This document shows positions 1 to 8,409 of a stretch of 64,000 nucleotides of DNA, one piece after another (positions within the stretch are counted from its first letter, which is position 1; each line of letters opens with the position of its first letter). The stretch is from Micromonospora chaiyaphumensis (GTDB lineage Bacteria; Actinomycetota; Actinomycetes; Mycobacteriales; Micromonosporaceae): positions 310,001 to 374,000 of the forward strand of contig NZ_FMCS01000007.1 of assembly GCF_900091435.1 (NCBI RefSeq), written 5' to 3'. The notes beneath the pieces are model-generated. The model searched no databases. It saw nothing but the letters and a program-made list of their open reading frames with translations, and was not told the DNA's origin. Made by a program: the position numbers and the translations under genes.

Positions 1-2
1 AG

Positions 3-1208
3 ACCGGCGTCAAGGTCAACCTGGTCACCGTCAACGAGGACCAGTTCCCCTCCCTCATCGCCTCCAGTGCCGCGGCCGGCGACCTGCCCGACGTGGTCGG
101 CTCGGTCTCCCTGGCCGGGGTGCGCACGCTCGCCGGCAACGACCTGCTCGAGCCGGACGCCAACAAGCGGGTCGTCGACAAGCTCGGCCGGGACACGTTC
201 TCCCCGCGCGCCCTCGAACTGACCAGCGAGGACGGCAAGCAGCTCGCCGTGCCCAGCGACGGTTGGGGCCAGCTGCTGGTCTACCGCAAGGACCTGTTCG
301 CCGCGGCCGGCCTGGCCGCCCCCGACACGTACGAGAAGATCGCCGCCGCGGCGGCGAAGCTGAACACCGGCGGCGTCGCCGGCATCACGGCGGCGACGGC
401 ACCCGGCGACGTCTTCACCCAGCAGACCTTCGAGCACCTCGCCCTGGCCAACAACTGCCAGCTCACCGACGACGGGGGCAAGGTCACGCTCGACTCCCCC
501 GAGTGCGTGGAGGCATTCCGCTTCTACGGCGACCTGATGCGGAACAACTCGGTCAAGGGCGCGCAGGACGTGGACACCACCCGCGCCACCTACTTCGCGG
601 GCAAGGCGGCCATGCTGATCTGGTCGCCGTTCATCCTCGACGAGCTGGCCGGCCTGCGGAACGACGCCAAGCCGACCTGCCCGCAGTGCCAGTCGGACCC
701 GGCGTGGCTCGCGAAGAACAGCGGCTTCGTCACCGCGATCAAGGGCCCCAACGGCGCCGAGCCGGCCCAGTACGGCGAGATCAGTTCCTGGGCGGTGCTC
801 GACGGCGCCAGCGACTCCGCGTCGTCCTTCGTGGAGTACATGCTCTCCGACGGCTACCCGCGCTGGTTCGGCATGTCCCCCGAGGGGCGCTTCCCGGTGC
901 GCACCGGCACGGCGGAGGACAAGCAGAAGTTCCTCACCGCCTGGAACACCAGCCAGGCCGGGGTGGACCGCAAGCAGCCGCTGTCGGCGGTCTACGGCGA
1001 GGACGTGCTCGGCACGCTGCGCAAGAGCCCGGACACCTTCCAGCGCTGGGGGCTGACCCAGGGCCAGGGGAAGCTGGTCGGGGCGATCCTCGGCGAGCTG
1101 CCCGTGCCCAAGGCGCTCGCCGACGTGATCGGCGGGAAGTCCGACGCCCGGGCCGCCGCCGAGCGGGCGAAGAAGGACGTCGACGCGATCGCCAAGGGCG
1201 TGAATTGA
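3..1208 (+). CDS. ABC transporter sugar-binding protein (5' end missing)
   Basis: Extracellular solute-binding protein of the carbohydrate ABC family (SBP type 1), expected to be a lipoprotein that delivers an oligosaccharide to the two permeases that follow. The frame is open from the first bases of the window, so the start, signal peptide and lipobox lie upstream; 401 residues are visible. Family features are the early 'DLPDVV' stretch, the 'DGWGQLLVYRKDLF' hinge segment and the Trp/Tyr-rich 'YMLSDGYPRWFGMSPEGRFPVR' type region near residue 280. A C-P-x-C pair (CPQC) near residue 225 is unusual and could be a disulfide. The stop overlaps the next start by 4 nt, so this is one operon. The sugar specificity cannot be read from sequence. 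Confidence 0.9.
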   Translation, partial: TGVKVNLVTVNEDQFPSLIASSAAAGDLPDVVGSVSLAGVRTLAGNDLLEPDANKRVVDKLGRDTFSPRALELTSEDGKQLAVPSDGWGQLLVYRKDLFAAAGLAAPDTYEKIAAAAAKLNTGGVAGITAATAPGDVFTQQTFEHLALANNCQLTDDGGKVTLDSPECVEAFRFYGDLMRNNSVKGAQDVDTTRATYFAGKAAMLIWSPFILDELAGLRNDAKPTCPQCQSDPAWLAKNSGFVTAIKGPNGAEPAQYGEISSWAVLDGASDSASSFVEYMLSDGYPRWFGMSPEGRFPVRTGTAEDKQKFLTAWNTSQAGVDRKQPLSAVYGEDVLGTLRKSPDTFQRWGLTQGQGKLVGAILGELPVPKALADVIGGKSDARAAAERAKKDVDAIAKGVN

Positions 1209-2167
1209 CCACCACCACGCCGGAGGCCGGCCGCTCCCCCACCCGGGAGCGGCCCCGCCGGCCCGGCAGACGCCCGCTGACCCTGCGCCGCCGCGAGTCC
1301 CGCGCCGGGCTCGCGCTGGTCACCCCCACCCTGCTCGTCGTGGTCGCGGTGATCGGCATCCCGATCGTCTGGACCGTGGTGCTGGCCTTCCAACGGGTAC
1401 GCCTCGCGACCCTGCGGCGCACCGGCCTCTTCGGCGAGCTGACCCTCGACAACGTCGACCGGGTGCTGCACACCCCCGGCTTCGCCGAGACGCTCTGGAC
1501 CACCGTCGTCTACAGCGCCGGGGGGACGGTCGGCTCGATCCTGGTCGGCCTCGTGGCGGCGCTCGTGGTCCGCCGGCCGTTCCCTGGTCGCACGGTCGTC
1601 CGCGCGTCGATGCTGCTGCCGTACGTGGCGCCGGTGGTCGCCATGACGTTCGTCTGGCAGGTGATGCTCGACCCGCAGATCGGCTTCGTCAACGACTGGG
1701 GCCGGCGGTTCCTCGGCTGGGACGCGCCCGTGCCGTTCCTCTCCCAGGAGTCCACCGCGCTGTGGACGGTCATCGCGTTCGAGGCGTGGCGCTACTTCCC
1801 GTTCGCGTTCCTGTTCCTGCTGGCCCGGCTCCAGGCGGTGCCGGCCGAGCTGGAGGAGGCCGCCCGGGTCGACGGCGCCACCCCGACCCAGCGCTTCCGG
1901 CACATCCTGCTGCCGCAGCTCATGCCGGTGATCGCACTCATCGGGGTGCTGCGCTTCATCATGACCTTCAACAAGTTCGACGACGTCTACCTGCTCACCG
2001 GCGGCTCGGCCGGCACCGAGGTGGTCAGCGTCCGGGTCTACCAGTTCCTCACGGCGCGCACCGACATCGGCGCGGCAGCGGCGCAGGCGGTCGTGCTGGC
2101 CGTGGTGCTGATCGTGTTCGTGGCGATCTACCTGCGCTTCTTCGGCGGCCGGCGGGAGGAGGCGTGA
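1205..2167 (+). CDS. ABC sugar permease, MalF/UgpA type
   Basis: Inner-membrane permease, 320 aa, of the binding-protein-dependent sugar importer. After an Arg/Pro-rich cytoplasmic N-terminus (about residues 1-35) there are six predicted membrane segments. The EAA loop that docks the ATPase is present late in the protein (EEAARVDGA...G...HILLPQLMP). The TTG start is chosen because it overlaps the preceding stop (TTGA) and has AAGGG six bases upstream; no ATG or GTG fits better. No ATPase gene is in the cluster as far as it is visible, which is common in actinobacteria, where a shared MsiK-type ATPase serves several sugar importers. Confidence 0.9.
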   Translation: MTTTTPEAGRSPTRERPRRPGRRPLTLRRRESRAGLALVTPTLLVVVAVIGIPIVWTVVLAFQRVRLATLRRTGLFGELTLDNVDRVLHTPGFAETLWTTVVYSAGGTVGSILVGLVAALVVRRPFPGRTVVRASMLLPYVAPVVAMTFVWQVMLDPQIGFVNDWGRRFLGWDAPVPFLSQESTALWTVIAFEAWRYFPFAFLFLLARLQAVPAELEEAARVDGATPTQRFRHILLPQLMPVIALIGVLRFIMTFNKFDDVYLLTGGSAGTEVVSVRVYQFLTARTDIGAAAAQAVVLAVVLIVFVAIYLRFFGGRREEA

Positions 2168-3033
2168 TGGACCGGGACCGGATCGAGACGGTGAGCCTGC
2201 GCTGGCTGCGCCGGCTGGTGATCGCCGCCTTCCTCGTGGTCACCCTGCTGCCGTTCTGGTACATGCTGGTGCTCTCCGTACGCCCCATCGAGCGGCTGCT
2301 GCTCGACCCCGGCTCGCTGCTCGTGCCGTTCGGCGAACTGACCGTGGCCACGTACGCCGAGGTGCTCAGGTCCGTCGAGGACGGCGGGCAGGGCTTCCTC
2401 GCCTTCATCCGCAACAGCGGCATCGTGGCCCTGGCGGCCACCGCGCTCACCCTGGTGATCGCGATCCCCGGCGCGTACGCGGTGTCCCGGCTGCGCTTCT
2501 TCGGCCGGCGGCAGGTGAGCGCGCTGTTCCTGGCCGTCTACCTGTTCCCGTCGATCGTCATCGCGATCCCGCTCTTCGTGGTCTTCACCCGGGCCGGGCT
2601 GCGCGGGTCGCTGGTCGGGCTCGTGCTGGTCTACATCTCGCAGACCCTGCCGGTCTCGGTCTACATGCTGAAGAACTACTTCGAGACGATCCCGGTCAGC
2701 CTGGAGGAGTCCGCCGCCATCGACGGGGCCGGCCGGCTCGGCATCATCCGCCGGGTCAGCCTCCCGCTCGCCGCGCCGTCGGTGATGGCGGTCGCCCTCT
2801 ACGACTTCATGATCGCCTGGAACGAGTTCCTCTTCGCGCTGCTGTTCCTGGTCGACCGGCCCAACCGGTGGACCGTGTCGCTGGGCCTGTCGCTGCTCGC
2901 CGACGGCGTCGAGGTGCCGAAGACGGTGCTCATGGCCGGCTCGGTCATCCTCACCCTGCCGATCGTGATCCTCTTCTTCGCCAGCGAGCGGCTGCTCACC
3001 GAGGGGCTCACCAGCGGCGCCGAGAAGGGATAG
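2167..3033 (+). CDS. ABC sugar permease, MalG/UgpE type
   Basis: Second integral-membrane subunit of the importer, 288 aa, six predicted membrane helices. The EAA motif reads EESAAIDGAGRLGIIRRVSL followed by PLAAPS, typical of the MalG branch. The ATG overlaps the stop of the first permease by one base (TGATG) and is preceded by a GGAGGA ribosome site, so the pair is translationally coupled. A GTG lies one codon upstream and cannot be excluded. It forms a heterodimer with the preceding permease. Confidence 0.92.
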   Translation: MDRDRIETVSLRWLRRLVIAAFLVVTLLPFWYMLVLSVRPIERLLLDPGSLLVPFGELTVATYAEVLRSVEDGGQGFLAFIRNSGIVALAATALTLVIAIPGAYAVSRLRFFGRRQVSALFLAVYLFPSIVIAIPLFVVFTRAGLRGSLVGLVLVYISQTLPVSVYMLKNYFETIPVSLEESAAIDGAGRLGIIRRVSLPLAAPSVMAVALYDFMIAWNEFLFALLFLVDRPNRWTVSLGLSLLADGVEVPKTVLMAGSVILTLPIVILFFASERLLTEGLTSGAEKG

Positions 3034-3068
3034 TTGACCTTGTCGGACGGCTCCACCAGGATGGCCCG

Positions 3069-3671
3069 GTGCGGGCGACCCGGGAACGGACGGTCAGCGG
3101 ACGGCTGGCCCGGCTGATCACCGAGGTGCTCGCGCCGGGCGTCCTGGTGACCGCCCTGCCGCTGGTGGCTGCCGCCCGGGTCAGCCGCTCCCCGCAGCAG
3201 TTGCTGCTCTGGGGCGGCACGGCGCTGCTGTTCTGCGCGGTGATCCCGGTCGGGGTGATCGTCCACGGGGTACGCCGCGGCCGGCTGACCGACCGGCACG
3301 TGGGCGACCGCACCCAGCGGGCCCGCCCCCTGCTGACCGGCCTCGCCTCGGTGGCGGTCGGGACGGCCCTCCTGGCCGCACTGCGCGCGCCCGCCGAGCT
3401 GTTCGCCGTGATCGTGGTGATCTTCGTGGTGGGCGCGGCCTGCACCCTGGTCAACCACTGGTGGAAGCTGAGCATCCACGCCGCGGTCGCGGCCGCCACC
3501 ACGGCCGTCCTGGTGCTGCTGTTCGGCCCGGCGCTGCACGCCGGCTGGCTGCTCGTGGCGGCCGTCGGCTGGTCCCGGGTGGTGTTGCGGGATCACACCT
3601 GGCCGCAGGTGGCGGCCGGGGCGCTCACCGGCGCCCCGCTGGCCGCCGGCGCCTTCCTGGCCCTCGGCTGA
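3069..3671 (+). CDS. PAP2-superfamily-like membrane protein, degenerate
   Basis: Multi-spanning membrane protein of 200 aa related to type 2 phosphatidic acid phosphatases. The three PAP2 signatures can be located but are eroded: R81..RARP (motif 1), SIHAA at 135-139 where PSGH is expected (motif 2, only the His kept), and S169-R170-x5-H176-x3-Q180 for motif 3, where the last residue is normally Asp. Motif-3 Arg and His are intact. Activity on lipid phosphates (for example undecaprenyl pyrophosphate) is possible but not assured. The GTG start follows 35 nt after the ABC operon and has AGGA 8-9 nt upstream; it may be read through from that operon. Confidence 0.7.
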   Translation: MRATRERTVSGRLARLITEVLAPGVLVTALPLVAAARVSRSPQQLLLWGGTALLFCAVIPVGVIVHGVRRGRLTDRHVGDRTQRARPLLTGLASVAVGTALLAALRAPAELFAVIVVIFVVGAACTLVNHWWKLSIHAAVAAATTAVLVLLFGPALHAGWLLVAAVGWSRVVLRDHTWPQVAAGALTGAPLAAGAFLALG

Positions 3672-3714
3672 GGTTCCCCGGTCCCGGCCCAGCAAGATCA
3701 GCTACCGTGGCGGC

Positions 3715-4317
3715 ATGGGCAAGCCGACCCGCTGGGTGACCGAGACCAAGCCGGGCCACTCGCAGTGGTACGTCGACCGGTTCCGCCGGCTCGCCGCCGA
3801 GGGGGCGGACCTGGCCGGCGAGGCCCGGCTGCTGGATGCGCTCGTCCCGCCGGGTGCGCGGATCCTCGACGCCGGGTGCGGCACCGGCCGGGTGGCCGCC
3901 GCACTGGCCGCCCGGGGGCATGCCGTGGTGGGCGTCGACGCCGACCCGGTGCTGATCGACGCCGCCCGCGCCGACCACCCCGGCCCCCGCTTCCTGGTCG
4001 CCGACCTGGCCGAGCTGGACCTGGCTGCACAGGGCGAGCCGGAGCCGTTCGACGCGGCCGTGGTCGCCGGCAACGTCATGGTGTTCGTCGCACCCGGCAC
4101 CGAGCGCGCGGTGCTGGCCCGCGTCGCCGGGCACGTCCGGCCGGACGGCCTCGTGGTGGTCGGCTTCGGCACCGACCGCGGCTACCCGGTCACCGATCTG
4201 GACGCCGACGCGGTGGCCGCCGGGCTCCGCCTCGAACACCGCTTCGCCACCTGGGACCTGCGCCCCTGGCAGGACGACGCGGAGTTCGCGGTGACCGTGT
4301 TCCGCAAGCCGGCCTGA
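3715..4317 (+). CDS. class I SAM-dependent methyltransferase
   Basis: Rossmann-fold methyltransferase, 200 aa, soluble. Motif I is ILDAGCGTGRVAAAL (about residues 44-58), followed by the acidic residue ending strand 2 in VVGVDADP and motif-II-like DLAELDLA. The substrate is unknown; there is no UbiE- or RNA-specific signature. TACCGT six bases before the ATG fits a -10 box for a leaderless transcript, consistent with the absence of a convincing ribosome site. It is convergent with the eccB gene downstream. Confidence 0.85.
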   Translation: MGKPTRWVTETKPGHSQWYVDRFRRLAAEGADLAGEARLLDALVPPGARILDAGCGTGRVAAALAARGHAVVGVDADPVLIDAARADHPGPRFLVADLAELDLAAQGEPEPFDAAVVAGNVMVFVAPGTERAVLARVAGHVRPDGLVVVGFGTDRGYPVTDLDADAVAAGLRLEHRFATWDLRPWQDDAEFAVTVFRKPA

Positions 4318-4337
4318 GCGCTCTCCGCGCGCCCGGG

Positions 4338-4399
4338 CGGCGGACCCGTGGCCCGGTCATGCTCCCCCCGCGTGCCCCAGCGGCGGACCCGTGGCCCGG
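4338..4399. repeat. 19-bp direct repeat, two copies 43 bp apart
   Basis: CGGCGGACCCGTGGCCCGG occurs at 4338-4356 and again at 4381-4399, in the short gap between the convergent methyltransferase and eccB genes. The second copy abuts the eccB stop codon. It looks like a small tandem duplication; no transposase or other mobile signature accompanies it. Confidence 0.8.
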
Positions 4400-4400
4400 G

Positions 4401-5783
4401 TCAGGCCGGGGCGGCGAGGGTGCGGGCGGCGGCCGGGTCGAGCGGACTGCCGGCCGGCACGAGGCTGACCAGGCCCGCCGGCAGCCGGACCGGACGGACC
4501 CCGGCGTAGCCGAGCATGCCGGGCACGTCGGCGCCGGCCAGCACATAGCGCCGGCCGAGGTCGGTGATCACGCTGACCGCGCCGCCGGTGGCGCCGGGGG
4601 CGGCGACCGACTCGACCAGTGCGCCCCGGCCGGGCTCGACCAGCACCTGGTCGGCCGGCCCGCCCCGGCCGGCCGGAGTCCGTGCGGCGGCGGAGAGGTC
4701 CGGCGGGGTGACGCCGAGCCGGACCTCGCGTACGCCGGTGTCGTCGCCGACGCGGGCGCAGAGCGCGCCGCCGTCCGCCGTGGCCAGCGCGGGCGGGACG
4801 GCGGGCGGAGCGGTCGGCCCCGTGGGCACCAGGTCGGGGAGCTTCGGCAGGGCGGCGAACCGGCCGAGGGTGATCGGTTCCGGTTCGCCCTGGCCGGTGC
4901 GGGCGAGCAGCAGGGCGGCCTGCAACTCGGTGATGCCGGCCAGACCGGTCCGCCCGGCCACCGCGTACTGCCGGCCACCGCCGGTGTTGCGGACCAGGTA
5001 GACGTCGCCGACGGTCGCGCCGGTGACCCGCTCGGAGGGGGTGCCCAGGTCGCGCAGCGGGGGCGGCGCCAGGTCGGCGCCGGCCGGCACGGTGTTGAGC
5101 AGCGCCGGGGCCGCCGGCACCGCCCGCTCCCGGGTGGCGGCCAGCGCGGCGAGCACCCGGTCGGTGTCGCGCAGCAGGTAGCGCCGCTCGTGCCAGAGCA
5201 GGTGCAGGCTGCCGTCGGGATGGCGCAGCAGCAGGCCCTGGTCGCCGAGGGGCCGGCCGCCGGTGGCGCCCCGGCCGATCAGCAGCGCCGAACGGACCTC
5301 GGTGCGGCCGGCCTCGGCGGCGGTGACCGAGCAGACCGTCCACGCCCCGGTGGCGAGCCGCCCCGGCGCGGGCAGCGAATCGGGGGCGTCGGCGATGCCG
5401 AGCGGCAGGCCGCGCGGCACACCCTCGATGGCGCGGCGGGAGACCAGCACGGTCTTCGGCCGGTCGGCCCCGATGACCAGCAGCGCCGAGGCGTAGTTGA
5501 GGACCGGGTGCAGCTTCTCCTCCCGGTAGACGAACCGTGCCCCGGACTCCTTCTCCACGATCACCGCGCCCGGGTCGCGCCAGGCGCTGCCACCACCGGT
5601 GAACAGGCCGTAGAGGGCGACCCCGCCGAGCGCGATCACCGCGACGAGCACGCTGGCCAGGCCGGCGCCGGCCAGCCGGCGGAAGGGCGACTGCGCGGGG
5701 TCGGTCTCCCGCATCACGAGCGCGGCGACCGCCCGCTGGACGGTGAACTGGTAGGAGTGCAGCTGGTCCTGCCGGGACGGCAT
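4401..5783 (-). CDS. eccB: type VII secretion protein EccB
   Basis: Membrane-anchored core component of the ESX/type VII secretion machine, 460 aa, close to the usual 470-500. The N-terminus MPSRQDQLHSYQFTVQRAV is diagnostic of the family: a short cytoplasmic helix, then one membrane segment at residues 41-61, then a large extracytoplasmic domain. In known systems EccB assembles with EccC, EccD and EccE. None of these, nor EsxA/EsxB, mycosin or PE/PPE-like genes, is in the window, so this copy is an orphan here. The ATG has GGAAGGG five bases upstream. It is divergent from the CsoR-family gene. Confidence 0.92.
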   Translation of the reverse strand: MPSRQDQLHSYQFTVQRAVAALVMRETDPAQSPFRRLAGAGLASVLVAVIALGGVALYGLFTGGGSAWRDPGAVIVEKESGARFVYREEKLHPVLNYASALLVIGADRPKTVLVSRRAIEGVPRGLPLGIADAPDSLPAPGRLATGAWTVCSVTAAEAGRTEVRSALLIGRGATGGRPLGDQGLLLRHPDGSLHLLWHERRYLLRDTDRVLAALAATRERAVPAAPALLNTVPAGADLAPPPLRDLGTPSERVTGATVGDVYLVRNTGGGRQYAVAGRTGLAGITELQAALLLARTGQGEPEPITLGRFAALPKLPDLVPTGPTAPPAVPPALATADGGALCARVGDDTGVREVRLGVTPPDLSAAARTPAGRGGPADQVLVEPGRGALVESVAAPGATGGAVSVITDLGRRYVLAGADVPGMLGYAGVRPVRLPAGLVSLVPAGSPLDPAAARTLAAPA

Positions 5784-5885
5784 CGGGTCCCTTCCGCGAA
5801 GGATCGTCGGCGCACAGGATAGGCGTTCCGTCAATGTCCCGGGGACCCTCCGTGTCCGTTCCGCCGGACCCGGTGGCGGTTCGGG

Positions 5886-5899
5886 TACCCCCGGGGGTA
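5886..5899. promoter_or_regulatory. CsoR/CstR-type operator upstream of the repressor gene
   Basis: A perfect 14-bp palindrome, TACCCCCGGGGGTA, 22 bases before the repressor start. CsoR/CstR/RcnR-family repressors bind G-tract/C-tract palindromes flanked by TA-rich ends, so this is very probably the autoregulatory site. The same core recurs at 6278-6293. Confidence 0.85.
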
Positions 5900-5921
5900 T
5901 GTTGGGTGCAGGAGGTGCGAC

Positions 5922-6191
5922 GTGAAGCTTCAACCCGAGATGACCGGCGACGCCCTGACCCGCCTCAAGCGGGCCCGCGGCCAGCTCAACGCCGTCATCG
6001 AGATGATGGAGAACGGCGAGGACTGCCGGGCCGCGCTGACCCAGCTCGCCGCCGTCTCCAAGGCGATCGACCGGGCCGGCTTCAAGATCATCGCCTCCGG
6101 CATGCGGCACTGCGGCACCGCCCGCGACCGGGGCGAGGAGCCGGAGATGACGGAGGAGGAGCTGGAGAAGCTCTTCCTCGCCCTGGCCTGA
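5922..6191 (+). CDS. CsoR/FrmR-family repressor, CstR-like (persulfide sensing)
   Basis: Small four-helix DNA-binding repressor of 89 aa (DUF156). C35 and C64 correspond to the two Cys ligands of copper-sensing CsoR, but the His four residues before the second Cys is replaced by Gly60 (IASGMRHC). Loss of that His with both Cys kept is what separates persulfide-sensing CstR from Cu(I)-sensing CsoR. The next genes encode persulfide-oxidising enzymes, which supports a CstR role. The GTG start is set by AGGAGG six bases upstream. Likely autoregulated through the palindrome at 5886-5899 and controlling the operon through 6278-6293. Copper sensing remains a weaker alternative. Confidence 0.88.
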   Translation: MKLQPEMTGDALTRLKRARGQLNAVIEMMENGEDCRAALTQLAAVSKAIDRAGFKIIASGMRHCGTARDRGEEPEMTEEELEKLFLALA

Positions 6192-6277
6192 CCGCGGAAT
6201 TCACCGCCCGCGCCGCGTGATCGTGGCGTGGGCGGGTAAACACACGCCCGGGACCCGGGCCGAAGTCTGTCTCCACG

Positions 6278-6293
6278 ATACCCCCGGGGGTAT
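6278..6293. promoter_or_regulatory. CsoR/CstR-type operator of the persulfide operon
   Basis: A perfect 16-bp palindrome, ATACCCCCGGGGGTAT, 25 bases before the dioxygenase start and downstream of the repressor gene. It shares the 14-bp core of the site at 5886-5899, so the same repressor should control both. It implies a second promoter for the dioxygenase gene, separate from that of the repressor. Confidence 0.88.
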
Positions 6294-6318
6294 ACGGGGA
6301 AAGAGAGGAGAACGGCAC

Positions 6319-7719
6319 ATGTCAGTCGAGGTGTCCGTCATCGCGACGTCGTCGCTCGGCGACCGCAGCTACCTGGCCTCCGACGGCCGGGTGGCGATCG
6401 TGGTCGACCCGCAGCGCGACATCGACCGGATCTTGTACCTCGCGGGGGCCAAGGAGGTGCGGATCACCCACGTGGTGGAGACGCACACCCACAACGACTA
6501 CGTCTCCGGCGGCCTGGAACTGGCCCGGATCACCGGCGCCCGGTACCTGGTGGCCGCCGACGACGAGGTCGGCTTCGACCGGACGCCGGTCACCGACGGC
6601 GACACGATGCCCGTCTCCGACAAGCTGCGCCTCCGCGTGGTCGCCACCCCCGGCCACACCTTCCACCACCTGTCGTACGTCCTCGACGAGGCCACCGACG
6701 GCGGCTGGCAGCCCGCTGGGGTCTTCACCGGCGGCTCGCTGCTCTTCGGCACCACCGGACGCACCGACCTGCTCGGCCAGGAGCACGCCCACGAGCTGGC
6801 CCACCATCAGCACGCCTCGGCACGGCGGCTGGCCGACCTGCTGCCCGACGGCACCCAGGTCTGGCCGACGCACGGCTTCGGCAGCTTCTGCTCGGCCAGC
6901 CAGGCCGACGCCCCCGAGTCGACCATCGGCCGGGAGCGGCAGGCGAACCCCGCGCTGCGGCTCGCCGCCGACGAGTTCGTCACCGAGACCCTGGCCGGCC
7001 TCGACGCCTACCCCGCGTACTACGCCCACATGGGCGTGGCGAACACCGCCGGACCGGCCCCGGTGGATCTCACCCCGGTCACCCGCGCCGACGCGGCGGG
7101 GCTGCGCGAGCGGATCGCGGCGGGCGAGTGGGTGGTGGACCTGCGCCACCGCAAGGCGTACGCGGCCTCGCACCTGGCCGGCACGGTCAGCCTCGGGCTG
7201 GACGGCCCGATGTCGACCTGGCTGGGTTGGCTGATCGACTGGGGCACGCCGATCACCCTGCTCGCCGAGACGCCCGAGCAGGTGGCCGACGCCCAGCGGG
7301 AACTGGTCCGCATCGGCATCGACCGCCCGGCCGCCCAGGCCACCGGCACGGCGGAACAGTGGGCCACCGAGGTCGGGCAGCTCCGCGAGCTGCGGATGGC
7401 GGACTTCGCCGCCCTCGCGGCGGCCCGCACGGGGCACGCCCCGGCCGGCCTGCCCGCCCCGGACGTCGTCCTCGACGTGCGGATGACCAACGAGTGGCGC
7501 GCCGGCCACGTCGAGGGCGCCGTGCACATCCCGCTGCCGGACCTGCCCCAGCGGCTCGCCGACGTGCCGGCGGGCACGGTCTGGGTGCACTGCGGCTCCG
7601 GCTACCGAGCCACCGCCGCCGCGTCGCTGCTGGCCAACGCCGGCCGCGAGGCCGTCGTCATCAACGACAGGTTCGACCAGGCCGAGGCGGCGGGCGTCGC
7701 CATGGCCGACAACGCCTGA
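6319..7719 (+). CDS. persulfide dioxygenase-rhodanese fusion (CstB/Blh-like)
   Basis: Cytoplasmic sulfide-detoxification enzyme of 466 aa. The N-terminal metallo-beta-lactamase domain (about 1-245) has the ETHE1-type iron site in THTHND at 55-60 and a further His in PGHTFHH near 110. It is followed by a first rhodanese-like domain (about 255-345) with no catalytic Cys, then a second one (about 360-460) with active-site Cys425 in VHCGSGYRA. Known CstB-type fusions oxidise low-molecular-weight persulfides to thiosulfate. The ATG has AGAGGAG at ideal spacing. It is first in an operon with the membrane rhodanese and TSUP exporter, under the palindromic operator just upstream. Confidence 0.92.
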   Translation: MSVEVSVIATSSLGDRSYLASDGRVAIVVDPQRDIDRILYLAGAKEVRITHVVETHTHNDYVSGGLELARITGARYLVAADDEVGFDRTPVTDGDTMPVSDKLRLRVVATPGHTFHHLSYVLDEATDGGWQPAGVFTGGSLLFGTTGRTDLLGQEHAHELAHHQHASARRLADLLPDGTQVWPTHGFGSFCSASQADAPESTIGRERQANPALRLAADEFVTETLAGLDAYPAYYAHMGVANTAGPAPVDLTPVTRADAAGLRERIAAGEWVVDLRHRKAYAASHLAGTVSLGLDGPMSTWLGWLIDWGTPITLLAETPEQVADAQRELVRIGIDRPAAQATGTAEQWATEVGQLRELRMADFAALAAARTGHAPAGLPAPDVVLDVRMTNEWRAGHVEGAVHIPLPDLPQRLADVPAGTVWVHCGSGYRATAAASLLANAGREAVVINDRFDQAEAAGVAMADNA

Positions 7720-7733
7720 CCCGGATCCGAGTA

Positions 7734-7761
7734 CCGGCCGGCGCCACCGCGCGCCGGCCGG
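7734..7761 (+). terminator. intercistronic hairpin
   Basis: Perfect 11-bp stem (CCGGCCGGCGC / GCGCCGGCCGG, 6-nt loop) in the 90-nt gap between the dioxygenase and rhodanese genes, with no U-tract. It is more likely to cause partial termination or protect the upstream message than to end the operon, because the downstream genes are functionally linked. Confidence 0.5.
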
Positions 7762-7809
7762 CGCTCCACCCTGCCGTCGGTACGGCGGTTCGTCCCAGAA
7801 CGAGGAGAA

Positions 7810-8409
7810 ATGAGCACTTCCGAGACCACCGGCCCGGCCACCCTCGACGTCATCACCCTGCGGGAGCTGATCGACTCCGGGCGCGCCCCCCGACTGCTCG
7901 ACGTCCGCACCCCGGCCGAGTTCGAATCCGTGCACATCCCCGGCGCCTACAACGTTCCGCTGGACCTGCTCAAGGAGCACCGCGAGGAGCTGCGCAGCCA
8001 CCTCGACCAGGACGTGGTGCTGATCTGCCGCTCGGGCGCCCGCGCCACCCAGGCCGGGCAGGCCCTCGCGGGGGCCGGGCTGCCGAACCTGAAGGTCCTC
8101 GACGGCGGCATGCTCGCCTGGCAGGCGACCGACGCGCCGACGAAGCAGGGCGCGGCCCGCTGGGACCTGGAGCGGCAGGTCCGCCTGGTGGCCGGCTCGA
8201 TCGTCCTGCTCAGCGTCCTCGGTTCGATGTTCGTCCCGGGTCTCAAGTGGGTCGCCGCGTTCATCGGCGGCGGGCTCACCTTCGCCGCGGTGACCAACAC
8301 CTGCGCCATGGGCATGCTGCTGAGCAGGCTGCCGTACAACCGGGGCGCCGGCTGCGACCTCGACACCATCGTCGGCCGGCTGCGCGAGAGCAACGGGCAG
8401 CGGGCATGA
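7810..8409 (+). CDS. rhodanese with DUF2892 membrane domain
   Basis: Sulfurtransferase of 199 aa. The N-terminal rhodanese domain (about 10-115) has active-site Cys73 in CRSGARA. The C-terminal DUF2892 part (about 125-185) contributes two membrane helices (VAGSIVLLSVLGSMF and WVAAFIGGGLTFAAV) and ends near an 'NTCAM' Cys. It would place sulfane-sulfur transfer at the membrane, next to the exporter encoded by the following gene, whose ATG overlaps this stop (ATGA). The ribosome site is CGAGGAG before the ATG. Confidence 0.9.
   Translation: MSTSETTGPATLDVITLRELIDSGRAPRLLDVRTPAEFESVHIPGAYNVPLDLLKEHREELRSHLDQDVVLICRSGARATQAGQALAGAGLPNLKVLDGGMLAWQATDAPTKQGAARWDLERQVRLVAGSIVLLSVLGSMFVPGLKWVAAFIGGGLTFAAVTNTCAMGMLLSRLPYNRGAGCDLDTIVGRLRESNGQRA

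Noticed and set aside
4357..5343. Long open frames opposite or beside eccB, including a 685-codon plus-strand frame
   Set aside because: Arg/Gly/Pro-rich products without domains; they exist because the real gene's third positions are G or C. EccB in the remaining frame has family-wide similarity.
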